7,520 nucleotides of DNA from Glaciecola sp038744645 (GCA_038744645.1 JBCDMA010000195.1:1-7520), one strand, 5' to 3'. Shown: positions 1 through 6,353, counted from the first letter of the stretch. The notes: a model not told the origin generated them from the letters alone. Translations and numbers: made by a program.

Positions 1-179
1 GCCCATCGATCAGGGGACTGTGTACTTATATGAACTAACTCTAAATCACGGATCTGTGGCGCCTCATCGATTAGACAGTCTATCAGCGCATTAGGTACAG
101 CTGCATTTGAGCCAATAAAAATCCTATCGCCTGATTTAATCAATGCTGGCCAATCTACTTTGTTCGTATACTGTGACAT
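1..179 (-). CDS. Acetyl-CoA hydrolase/transferase family protein, N-terminal fragment
   Basis: This is a partial gene cut by the left window edge: 59 complete codons are visible, starting with ATG at 177-179. The translation begins MSQYTNKVDWPALIKSGDRI and continues with a glycine/alanine turn (residues 22-27, IGSNAA), then PNALIDCLID and LELVHIST. This matches the usual opening of the acetyl-CoA hydrolase / 4-hydroxybutyrate CoA-transferase family, where an 'IKSGDRVF..G..A.P..L' loop leads into the first Rossmann-like strand and helix, followed by 'DVELVHL'. Family members move CoA between acyl groups and carboxylic acids in the cytoplasm. The catalytic glutamate lies further on and cannot be checked, so the substrate is unknown. 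A TTG four codons upstream is an alternative start; an in-frame TAG lies just beyond it. No strong ribosome binding site is visible. The family call is from memory of its N-terminal pattern. Confidence 0.72.
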   Translation of the reverse strand, partial: MSQYTNKVDWPALIKSGDRIFIGSNAAVPNALIDCLIDEAPQIRDLELVHISTQSPDRW

Positions 180-482
180 TAACGATTGCAATGTATTCTA
201 TTCTCTTAAAATATAAAAATGCAGAAAGGAAGATTACTAAATACCTTGATACAAATTATTGATCTGCACCTAGGTTTGCGTATTAATATGGCAATCAAAG
301 GAAAAGCCCACCATCACTTAGCGTATTTTGCTATATATTGCGTTTTGGCACCAACCTAGCAGTTTTTTAAATTCTATCCATTTGTTTTTAAAACATTTTT
401 CAATGGTCCGCGATATGCTAGAGATGATAGAAATGCAACTAAATGAAGATTATTATTTGAAGTAGCGACTTAGAATTGAATC
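180..482. other. AT-rich intergenic region between divergent genes
   Basis: This stretch of about 300 bases separates the minus-strand CoA-transferase-like gene from the plus-strand LiaF-like pseudogene, so it should hold both promoters. It is AT-rich with several T and A runs. I found no convincing paired -35 and -10 boxes on either strand, no tRNA-like structure and no plausible small gene. An 8-base palindrome (ACCTAGGT, 268-275) is the only exact symmetric site I noticed, and it is short enough to be chance. Confidence 0.6.
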
Positions 483-484
483 AT

Positions 485-491
485 GGGGGGA
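485..491 (+). promoter_or_regulatory. Possible ribosome binding site favouring GTG start at 498
   Basis: The run GGGGGGA lies 6 bases before GTG 498-500. The sequence before ATG 483 has no good Shine-Dalgarno match, and an in-frame TGA sits at 477-479. Starting at 498 gives a protein beginning V(M)SSNVILEDRPIEQV, close to how family members usually begin. The gene is broken, so the point only concerns its ancestral form. Confidence 0.35.
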
Positions 492-885
492 TACCAAGTG
501 TCATCTAACGTCATATTGGAAGATAGACCCATTGAGCAAGTTCGACAGGAAACCATCGATACACTGATTTTTAATTACAGTCACGCGGTAATATCAGAAC
601 AAGCATTTGAACGCCGTTTGGATGTTGTCATTGCCAGCGATAATCGTCTCCAAATAGTCAAACAGATAGAGGATTTAAGACTTCCTGAAGACGATCAGGT
701 TAAACAACATCGAGACAGCACGTTTTCAGCACAAATTGACCCGACAGCTCAAGCAGATTCAACAACATATACTGCGATTCTTTCAACGACAGAAAAAACC
801 GGTCGCCGGACAGTCCCACCCTACATGAAGTATTATAGCATTATGGGTGACTTGAAACTGGATTTCTCAAACGCGGTATTCAAAA

Positions 886-911
886 GTCCAACACAAAGGT
901 CAAACACAAAC
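886..911 (+). repeat. Imperfect 13-base tandem duplication at the pseudogene junction
   Basis: Two adjacent 13-base units, GTCCAACACAAAG (886-898) and GTCAAACACAAAC (899-911), match at 11 of 13 positions. They lie exactly where the reading passes from the LiaF-like domain start (ending FKSP) to the out-of-frame family tail. This could be a scar of slippage or of recombination between short repeats that produced the internal deletion, though a chance A/C-rich resemblance is possible. Confidence 0.45.
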
Positions 912-1003
912 GAACAGCAAAAGAACAGTTTATGTCGTTCGCGAATCAAATGAAGAAAATGTTCGACATCAAATAACGCTGCGAAAAAGAACAAGGAAAT
1001 GCT

Positions 1004-2359
1004 TTAGCCAGCAGCCTCAAGTGCGACCCTAGCTTCATACGTGGTCTTCTCTCTTTCGACAAATCCTCTCCACTGACGCGCTGATGCTCGACTGGGCGCA
1101 AATTCTTCTGCTTTTGCCAGGGTGGTGATCGCATCCGCAAACTGTCGTTTGTTGTACAGCGCTAATCCTAACACCATATAAGTGTTGCCTGGATTACGCA
1201 GTTCACCCTTATCAATTGCTCTGTTTGATGCTTCAATCGCTTTATCGAACTTGTCATTGTTGTAATAAAGCAATGCCAATTGCGCATCCAACTCACCGTC
1301 TTCAGATAAATCCGCAGCAATTTCAAACGCGTTAATTGCCTTGTTGTCTTCTCTGGCTGCTTGCCATGATTGCGCTAGGAACTGCGTATTGCGAAGGTTT
1401 TCTTCAAGTACACCAGAAGACAGTCCCTCTTCCATAAGACGTGCACCTTTATAAGGAATGCCGTTGAAATAATAGAGTTGAGACAGCATAAAGATGTCAC
1501 TCCCAGACGTGACATAACCTCGCTGATAGGCAATTTCCATTGTTGCCAATTGTTTTTCGTTCTCTTCTAGCTCACCGTACATACCAGCCAATTGGATCCA
1601 ATAGGTAGGTGTGTCATACAGACGAATAAGCTTCGCGATGGTATCTTTTACCTTCACCGGTTGCTTTAATTCAAAATAAATGGCTCTTTGCAAAATCAAC
1701 CAGTTTTCATCAGGCAGATAGCCTTCTGCTTCGTGAGCCGCAATGGCCTTTTCAATTAAATAGCCTGCTTCGGCAAACTGTTTATCCTGGTAAAACGCCT
1801 GTGCCTTTAGAATCATATTCCTCGGCGGAATGTCGCCAGTTGCAAGCGCCTCCCAACGCTCAAGGTAATCAATGACTTTTTTATAATCACCTTCAACCAT
1901 ATTCAATTGTGCAAGGCTATACAGCGCTGTTTGTTCAAAGCCAATAGGAATAGGTGTCTGCTCTATTGCGCGCTCAAATGACTCAATGGTTTTTGGAAAA
2001 TTTTCTTGTTCGTAATAGATGAAGCCATAGAAATTATACATGGTAGCAATCTCATAAGCGTTCATACTACCTATCTTAGCTTTGACGTCATCTAAAATGC
2101 CAATGGCATCTTCGACATTACCCGCTTCACTTTCTGTCTGTGCTCGCGCTAGTTGTTCGTACACACGTGCTCTCAACGTCGGGACGCGCCGCGTTTTAGG
2201 CGCATCTTGTGCAAACGATACATTTGTTACGCCAAATGTTAGCGCTGTTGTCATTGATATCGTTAATAACAGATTGGGAATGCCTGCCAAAGAGAGGATA
2301 GAAAACACCGAAAAAACTCGCACTTTTCTCATTTCTTTAATCACTTCTATATTCATCAC
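1004..2359 (-). CDS. Secreted tetratricopeptide repeat (TPR) protein of the TonB2 cluster
   Basis: This 451-residue protein is the last gene of the operon, 11 bases after the tonB stop. The N-terminus has a basic stretch (KEMRKVR, residues 8-14), a long hydrophobic segment and a likely signal peptidase I site at SFA|QDA (after residue 50), so the mature protein should be periplasmic. The ATG at residue 10 is an alternative start giving a more usual signal length. The mature part is almost wholly helical TPR-like repeats. The clearer units are roughly 105-138 (YGFIYYEQENFPKTIESFERAI), 143-170, 181-206, 288-313, 327-355, 357-386 and 392-421. An acidic/basic tail (ARQWRGFVEREK) closes the protein. 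A TPR gene follows tonB2 in Vibrio and related marine genera; its partner is not established. I infer a periplasmic scaffold or adaptor role in the TonB2 machine. No clear terminator follows the stop. Confidence 0.85.
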   Translation of the reverse strand: MMNIEVIKEMRKVRVFSVFSILSLAGIPNLLLTISMTTALTFGVTNVSFAQDAPKTRRVPTLRARVYEQLARAQTESEAGNVEDAIGILDDVKAKIGSMNAYEIATMYNFYGFIYYEQENFPKTIESFERAIEQTPIPIGFEQTALYSLAQLNMVEGDYKKVIDYLERWEALATGDIPPRNMILKAQAFYQDKQFAEAGYLIEKAIAAHEAEGYLPDENWLILQRAIYFELKQPVKVKDTIAKLIRLYDTPTYWIQLAGMYGELEENEKQLATMEIAYQRGYVTSGSDIFMLSQLYYFNGIPYKGARLMEEGLSSGVLEENLRNTQFLAQSWQAAREDNKAINAFEIAADLSEDGELDAQLALLYYNNDKFDKAIEASNRAIDKGELRNPGNTYMVLGLALYNKRQFADAITTLAKAEEFAPSRASARQWRGFVEREKTTYEARVALEAAG

Positions 2360-2370
2360 ACATACTCAGG

Positions 2371-2976
2371 CTAGTTCAACTCGAAGGTCACCTGCGTTTG
2401 CACGCCTGCAACATCAACAGGCTCACCATTTATTACGCGCGCCTTATACTTGTATCCCAAAACAGAATTTATTGCTGCTTGTTCAAAAATACCTTCAGGT
2501 TCAGCTCGCACCACTACTGGGTCTTTGACAGTCCCTAATTTGGTTACCGTAAACTCGACAACAACATATCCTTGAATGCCGCGCTGCATCGCTCGTCTGG
2601 GATACACCGCTTGCTGTCGCGCGATGGGCACAAAGTCACCGTCACCAGCGCCTAAGTTAACACCACCTTCAAGACCAACATCAGCGCTAACATCGGCAGC
2701 AAAATTTAACCCACCAGAGCCAGCATCTGCGGCACTTGATTCAAGTGGGGGTGCTTCCATTTGTGGGGGCGGCTCTTCTGGTTTTGGTGGCTTACGTGGC
2801 TTGCGATCTTTTTGTTCGACTTGCTCTTCTTGCTTAACTCTTACGAAATCGAGTACCTTGCCTTGCGGCGGCTCAATCGCTTCGCCGCCACCTGTTTTTA
2901 TTAAATACTGCATTAAAAACAGGAGTCCTAAGGTAATACTGCCTGCCAATACAAGTGCTAAAAGGTATCTGACCAT
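2371..2976 (-). CDS. tonB: Energy transducer TonB (TonB2 type)
   Basis: This 201-residue protein is anchored in the inner membrane by one N-terminal segment (residues 4-26) and spans the periplasm to pass proton-motive energy to outer-membrane receptors. Residues 58-77 are Pro/Lys/Glu-rich (RKPRKPPKPEEPPP), followed by a Gly/Ala/Asp-rich linker to about residue 115. The C-terminal TonB domain starts at the typical YPRRAMQRGIQGYVVVEF (125-142), continues with the 'FTV...G.V.DP.V' strand pattern and the helix FEQAAINSVLGYKYK, and ends in the strand QVTFELN. It is shorter than E. coli TonB (239 residues) and close to Vibrio TonB2 in size. It begins 14 bases after the exbD stop with only a weak Shine-Dalgarno (ACGGA, close to the ATG), which suggests translation may be partly coupled to exbD. 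The membrane segment lacks a clear SHLS-type motif of E. coli TonB; Ser13 and nearby residues may serve instead. Confidence 0.95.
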   Translation of the reverse strand: MVRYLLALVLAGSITLGLLFLMQYLIKTGGGEAIEPPQGKVLDFVRVKQEEQVEQKDRKPRKPPKPEEPPPQMEAPPLESSAADAGSGGLNFAADVSADVGLEGGVNLGAGDGDFVPIARQQAVYPRRAMQRGIQGYVVVEFTVTKLGTVKDPVVVRAEPEGIFEQAAINSVLGYKYKARVINGEPVDVAGVQTQVTFELN

Positions 2977-2990
2977 TATCCGTTACTCAA

Positions 2991-3398
2991 TTAGGGCTCT
3001 TGAGCCGCGATGGATACATCTTCTATACCCGCCGCGCGCGCTGCATCCATCACTTTAATAAGTACTTCGGTGGTAGATTTGCGATCTGCCTGTATGACGA
3101 CTGTGCCTTGTGGGTTTTCAGCGTAAAGCCTTTCAATATTCGCCTGCACGGCACGCACATCTACTTGCCGTCGATTTATCCAGACTTTACCTTCTGAACT
3201 GATCGCAACGAGGATACTTGCTCTGTCCTTTTGTACCGCAGTAGATGCGTCAGGTCTATTTACATCAATACCCGCCTCTTTCACAAAGGACGCTGTGACA
3301 ATAAAGAAGATAAGCATGATAAAAACGACATCCAGCATTGGTGTCATGTCGATATTTGCTTCTTCTTCTTCTACTAAATTTTGAAAATGCTGCTTCAT
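2991..3398 (-). CDS. exbD: Biopolymer transport protein ExbD
   Basis: This 135-residue protein is the proton-conducting partner of ExbB in the TonB motor. It has a short cytoplasmic N-terminus rich in glutamate (residues 10-13), one membrane helix (about 19-38) and a periplasmic domain. The signature IDMTPMLDVVFIMLIFFIVT (16-35) contains Asp23, equivalent to the essential membrane aspartate Asp25 of E. coli ExbD. The periplasmic part has the expected strand 'VVIQADRKSTTEVLIKVMDA' and the terminal 'AGIEDVSIAAQ', matching the usual ExbD/TolR fold. A good Shine-Dalgarno, AAGGA at 3406-3410, lies 7 bases before the ATG. The gap from exbB is 43 bases, the widest in the operon, so exbD has its own strong translation start. 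Length is normal for the family. Confidence 0.96.
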   Translation of the reverse strand: MKQHFQNLVEEEEANIDMTPMLDVVFIMLIFFIVTASFVKEAGIDVNRPDASTAVQKDRASILVAISSEGKVWINRRQVDVRAVQANIERLYAENPQGTVVIQADRKSTTEVLIKVMDAARAAGIEDVSIAAQEP

Positions 3399-3441
3399 TA
3401 TTTAATCCTTAACCGAGATGTATTACTTCGTGACAAAAGCA

Positions 3442-3966
3442 TCACACGACTTCTCGATCTAATCGTAGTTCGTCCTCAAGGTGCATTCGTTCCGCTTTAC
3501 TCGTTCTTGTTAGCCATGTGGATGCAAAAACACCTGATAACGCGCCAACCATACCGGCCATTGTAGGGATCGTTGCTTTGGAAACACCTGATGCCATCGA
3601 ACGAGCATCACCTGAACCTGTCATCGCCATAACATCGAAGACCTCAATCATCCCTGTCACCGTGCCCATTAACCCAAGAAGTGGACAAAGGGCGACCAAG
3701 GCTTGAATCATTGGAATGCTTGAATTCAATCTTAAAGAGACACGGCTAATATAAGCCGAGCGTATCTGCTCCGCATTCCATGACTTGCGTTCATGGCGAC
3801 CTTTCCAGTTGCTAATCAGCTCTTTTTTGAAAGTTTTATGCGTGGTGTTAAAGTAAAAAATTCTTTCGAGGATCAACAACCACATGACAAATATGAGACC
3901 CGCTATCCACACCAAGACGGTGCCGCCGGTCTCTGTAAAATCTCTGATGGACTCCAGAAATTCCAT
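3442..3966 (-). CDS. exbB: MotA/TolQ/ExbB proton channel family protein (ExbB2)
   Basis: From ATG 3966 this is 174 residues, the usual length of the short ExbB of TonB2 systems. A GTG two codons earlier (3970-3972) is also in frame, but the AAGG over the ttpC stop codon sits 10 bases from the ATG and only 4 from the GTG, so ATG is preferred. Three membrane helices are visible: about 17-37, 85-110 (GLMGTVTGMIEVFD) and 128-152 (ATIPTMAGMVGALSGVF). The long cytoplasmic loop between the first two is typical. By hand alignment Thr103 and Thr135 match channel-lining Thr148 and Thr181 of E. coli ExbB, while the conserved Glu176 position is Lys130. ExbB pentamers surround ExbD helices and carry protons to drive TonB. 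The gene starts 12 bases after the ttpC stop and is almost certainly co-translated with its neighbours. Confidence 0.94.
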   Translation of the reverse strand: MEFLESIRDFTETGGTVLVWIAGLIFVMWLLILERIFYFNTTHKTFKKELISNWKGRHERKSWNAEQIRSAYISRVSLRLNSSIPMIQALVALCPLLGLMGTVTGMIEVFDVMAMTGSGDARSMASGVSKATIPTMAGMVGALSGVFASTWLTRTSKAERMHLEDELRLDREVV

Positions 3967-3978
3967 TGTCACTCGACC

Positions 3979-5370
3979 TTACGCTTTAGCGTTGTGCTTT
4001 TCAGCACGCTCAGCGATAACTCCAGCCGCTTGCTCTTGCAAAATATAAACAATGTTTTTACTGCGCGTATTTAAAAACGCGTAAAGCAACGTAGTCGGAA
4101 TAGCGACAACCAAGCCTAAGACCGTGGTGACTAGCGCGGTAGAAATACCGCCGGCCATGAGTTTAGGGTCTCCAGTGCCAAACAACGTAATCATTTGGAA
4201 CGTAATGATCATACCGGTCACTGTACCCAATAGCCCCATAAGTGGCGCGACAACTGAGATTATTTTGATTATTGTTAGGAACCGCCCTAACTTGGGTACC
4301 TCACCCAAAATCGCTTCGGTAAGATGCAGCTCAAGTGATTCAGTATCAGCGTGCGGATATTTATCTCGAACTTGCATGACACGCCCGAGTGGATTGTCGT
4401 CTTTAAAATCATCTGATTTAAGCTGTTTGCTAACAGCCAATTGCGTCAACGTCAAGCCAAATAAGCGGACCAACGCAAGCACTAAACCAATAGCGCCAAC
4501 AATGAGAATGATATAGCCAACAATGCCTCCCATCTCAATGCGTTCTCTCAAACTTGGTGCTTGTACCAACAAGCCAAGAATGGAACCACCCGTTGGATCC
4601 AAGCCAAACGCGACTAATTCACCACTTGAGCCTTCCAATGCATCAATACTGCTTAAAAATCGTGGTTGCGGCTGTCTTATCAGCTCTTCGACCGTATTGG
4701 TCACACTGTCATATTGCAAATATTTCCCATCTGCAACCAACGCAAACGGACCGATTCGAGTAATGGCTTTATCCGTTTTTGCACCGCCTGCTTCAACAAC
4801 CTCGGTGGTAAAGGATTTGACTTTGCCCGATTCGGTCATCTCACGCTGAATCTCGAACCAAACCCGCTCTATTTCTTCTATCGACGCAAGTTTTGATGAG
4901 CTACCCATTGATTGAGCGAGCTGATCAAGGAACTCTGCCCGGCCGCCAATCTCTGCCGAAATAACCGAGTTGTAAAATTTATTCTTCGTGTCGCCTGCTA
5001 CCTGTTGTAATACTCCGAACAATTCTTTGAGTGAACCAAGGCGTGTATCCAACGCACCATTTAAATCAGCCAGTTTAAACTCGTTTTCTTCGAACTGTGT
5101 TTCTAAGTTTTCGGCTTTTCGCAACAATTCATCTCGAAGTGCCGTTGTTTCTCTTAAAATTCTATCTTGTTCGGCGCGCATTGAAGCAAACTCAGCCTCA
5201 CGTTGACGATTTTGTTCATTCTGTGCAAATCGACCTTCTTCTAGCTGTTGAAGTAACGCATCTAAATTAATAGCTTTGTCGTTATCTTGTGCATTTACAC
5301 TTAATGATAGAAAAGCTGCTAGGCAGACAATGGAGGTATTTTTAATCAATCTAGTTATTTTGTTTTTCAT
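3979..5370 (-). CDS. ttpC: TtpC-like MotA/TolQ/ExbB family protein with periplasmic coiled-coil domain
   Basis: This 463-residue protein has a signal peptide (residues 1-27, cleavage SVNA|QDND), a charged coiled coil (about 35-125, e.g. EQNRQREAEFASMRAEQDR), a globular periplasmic region (about 130-270) and a C-terminal ExbB/TolQ domain with three membrane helices (about 282-305, 364-395, 408-434). The signatures APLMGLLGTVTGMIITFQ (375-392) and GGISTALVTTVLGLVVAIPT (407-426) are typical of the channel family. It matches TtpC of Vibrio TonB2 systems, a fourth protein required there beside ExbB2, ExbD2 and TonB2. The periplasmic extension is thought to help the complex act across the periplasm. 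Thr383 and Thr416 match the E. coli ExbB channel threonines; Thr411 occupies the Glu176 position. The ATG is 3 bases after the DUF3450 stop, with its Shine-Dalgarno inside that gene, so translation is likely coupled. Confidence 0.93.
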   Translation of the reverse strand: MKNKITRLIKNTSIVCLAAFLSLSVNAQDNDKAINLDALLQQLEEGRFAQNEQNRQREAEFASMRAEQDRILRETTALRDELLRKAENLETQFEENEFKLADLNGALDTRLGSLKELFGVLQQVAGDTKNKFYNSVISAEIGGRAEFLDQLAQSMGSSSKLASIEEIERVWFEIQREMTESGKVKSFTTEVVEAGGAKTDKAITRIGPFALVADGKYLQYDSVTNTVEELIRQPQPRFLSSIDALEGSSGELVAFGLDPTGGSILGLLVQAPSLRERIEMGGIVGYIILIVGAIGLVLALVRLFGLTLTQLAVSKQLKSDDFKDDNPLGRVMQVRDKYPHADTESLELHLTEAILGEVPKLGRFLTIIKIISVVAPLMGLLGTVTGMIITFQMITLFGTGDPKLMAGGISTALVTTVLGLVVAIPTTLLYAFLNTRSKNIVYILQEQAAGVIAERAEKHNAKA

Positions 5371-5373
5371 TGA

Positions 5374-6150
5374 CTAGTTTCCTTCTGTCAAAGCTACTGG
5401 AACCATAAGGAGATCAGGTGCAAGCTGTTTCTTTGCTATTCTTATGCCCTTTGTCACCTGAGAACGATAGCTGTCATCAAGAAGTTCCCATTGCATGAGT
5501 TTTTGATTCCAAATCCCTTGGCGATTTTGATCTCTGGTTTGATACAACAGTGCTGTTCTGCCAATGCGAAGAAAGTCGACCGCGGTTTCATCGCCACTGC
5601 CTTCGATATCAATTAAGCCAGAATACGCTTCGATAGTTCTGCCATAATCCATCTCAATTTGGAACGCTTCCATTACACGTCTGAATTTCTCCGACGGTGC
5701 AATATTCGCTTGATCCATGAGTACTTTAAGTTCCTCCAATCTGTCCGCTCTCTCTTCAGGCAAAAATGGCACATCCAGCGCGATAAATTGCTCTAGCCCT
5801 TCAATCATGCGGATCATAAGAGGCGTGATTTGGCGCTCAATGACACTCACCTCATCTATTGATGCATTAAGGTCCGCCATCTCTGTTTCTTGGTTTGCAA
5901 TTTGACGTTCTAGCTGACCCGTATAAACCTCTAGCCCTTCTATCTCTTTAAGTAAGGTCTTGTAATCTTGCACTTTGCTGTCAATCTGACCGGCAATGTT
6001 ATTGATGGTATTTTGAGAGTTGGCAGCAGAATCATTGATATCTGTCGCTATTTCATTGGCTGGTTCTAGGTACTCATCTTCTTGTGCGAAAGCAGCAATA
6101 GACATGGAGCCCGTGACCAAAATCGCCCCTATAGCGGCTAAAAACTTCAT
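5374..6150 (-). CDS. DUF3450 family periplasmic coiled-coil protein
   Basis: From ATG 6150 this is 258 residues, normal for DUF3450. The frame stays open 60 codons further upstream, but this start has AGGAA 5 bases before it and opens directly into a signal peptide (MKFLAAIGAILVTGSMSIAAFA|QED, cleavage after residue 22). Residues 40-125 form a long heptad-rich coiled coil (EIEGLEVYTGQLERQIANQE). Family hallmarks follow: DVPFLPEERADRL (126-138), SEKFRRVMEAFQIEMDYGR (153-171) and VDFLRIGRTALLYQT (191-205). The protein should be periplasmic. It is the first gene of the operon and is regularly the neighbour of ttpC-exbB-exbD-tonB in Vibrio, Shewanella and Alteromonas relatives. Its biochemical role is not established; I infer a structural partner of the TtpC periplasmic coiled coil. 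Its start is preceded by a leader of about 220 bases if the candidate promoter at 6383-6409 is right. Confidence 0.93.
   Translation of the reverse strand: MKFLAAIGAILVTGSMSIAAFAQEDEYLEPANEIATDINDSAANSQNTINNIAGQIDSKVQDYKTLLKEIEGLEVYTGQLERQIANQETEMADLNASIDEVSVIERQITPLMIRMIEGLEQFIALDVPFLPEERADRLEELKVLMDQANIAPSEKFRRVMEAFQIEMDYGRTIEAYSGLIDIEGSGDETAVDFLRIGRTALLYQTRDQNRQGIWNQKLMQWELLDDSYRSQVTKGIRIAKKQLAPDLLMVPVALTEGN
5378..5384 (-). promoter_or_regulatory. Ribosome binding site of ttpC inside the DUF3450 gene end
   Basis: AAGGAAA on the minus strand overlaps the last codons of the DUF3450 gene. Its AAGGA core is 9 bases before the ttpC ATG. The DUF3450 stop TAG lies between the site and the start, an arrangement typical of translational coupling, which would keep the two periplasmic coiled-coil proteins at matched levels. 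Confidence 0.65.
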
Positions 6151-6337
6151 AGTGTTTCCTAACGTTCTTTTACATGAGACAAAACTTTGACGGTGGATAA
6201 TAAGAACAATAAGTGACAGTTTTATTACAGAAGTTACATGAATGAGTATCGTCATAAATAAATAATATTGATTTAAACGAAAGCGTATAGACACGATTTT
6301 GTTGGCTCGGACACACGGTAAATAACACACTACAAAA

Positions 6338-6353
6338 GTCGTAAAATTACGAC
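6338..6353. promoter_or_regulatory. Perfect inverted repeat in operon leader (operator or hairpin)
   Basis: GTCGTAA and TTACGAC are exact reverse complements with a 2-base centre (AA on the plus strand). In the minus-strand transcript this can fold as a 6-base-pair stem with a 4-base loop, followed at once by four U residues, so it resembles a weak attenuator as well as a protein operator. It would lie about 25-40 bases into the message if the candidate promoter is correct. I do not recognise it as a named regulator's site. Confidence 0.45.

Larger units (their letters stand above)
483..976 (+). pseudogene. LiaF-like (DUF1707-type N-terminal domain) protein, internally deleted
   Basis: The open frame from ATG 483 gives 156 residues. 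Residues 14-56 (DRPIEQVRQETIDTLI, then AFERRLD) fit the N-terminal DUF1707-like domain that heads many LiaF-related proteins. Residues 104-136 (RRTVPPYMK, YSIMGDLKLDFSNAVFKSP) are the start of the LiaF-like beta-repeat domain. The frame then turns into low-complexity sequence and stops at 951-953. From about 890 to 976 another frame reads KVKHKRTAKEQFMSFANQMK and then KMFDIK before TAA, which is the characteristic family C-terminus ('IKVKRT.KERF..FAD..K.MF'). The middle of the domain, by my recollection of family length some 60-75 residues, is absent. The simplest reading is an out-of-frame internal deletion. Such proteins are thought to be envelope-stress or regulatory proteins, but the role in Gram-negatives is unclear. 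GTG at 498, preceded by a G-rich Shine-Dalgarno-like run, may be the original start. The gene converges on the TPR gene, 27 bases away. Confidence 0.75.

Noticed and set aside
259..286. Possible plus-strand promoter (TTGATC, 16 bases, TATTAA) for the LiaF-like gene
   Set aside because: Each box matches only 4 of 6 consensus bases and the site is over 190 bases from the start codon in an AT-rich region where such matches are common.
793..809. Possible weak terminator for the minus-strand operon (CCGG, 3-base loop, CCGG, then six U residues)
   Set aside because: The stem is only 4 base pairs with a tight loop, it lies about 200 bases beyond the TPR stop, and the bases encode conserved residues (TGRRTVP) of the LiaF-like protein, so it is probably coincidental.
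946..1140. Minus-strand frame of 64 residues overlapping the TPR gene end
   Set aside because: It has no recognisable protein features and lies in another frame of the well-supported TPR gene and pseudogene tail.
2576..3058. Plus-strand open frame of 160 residues opposite tonB and exbD
   Set aside because: It is the antisense shadow of the Pro/Gly-rich part of tonB; its Ser/Pro/Cys-rich composition and lack of a ribosome binding site give no support.
6195..6215. Fur-box-like AT-rich sequence (GATAATAAGAACAATAAG)
   Set aside because: Agreement with the 19-base Fur consensus is poor on the right half and the symmetry is lost, so it is not supported as a Fur site.
6151..6330. Sixty-codon N-terminal extension of DUF3450 from a GTG at 6330
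   Set aside because: It has no ribosome binding site, would place the signal peptide internally, and is low-complexity AT-rich sequence; the ATG at 6150 has a good Shine-Dalgarno and gives the normal family length.
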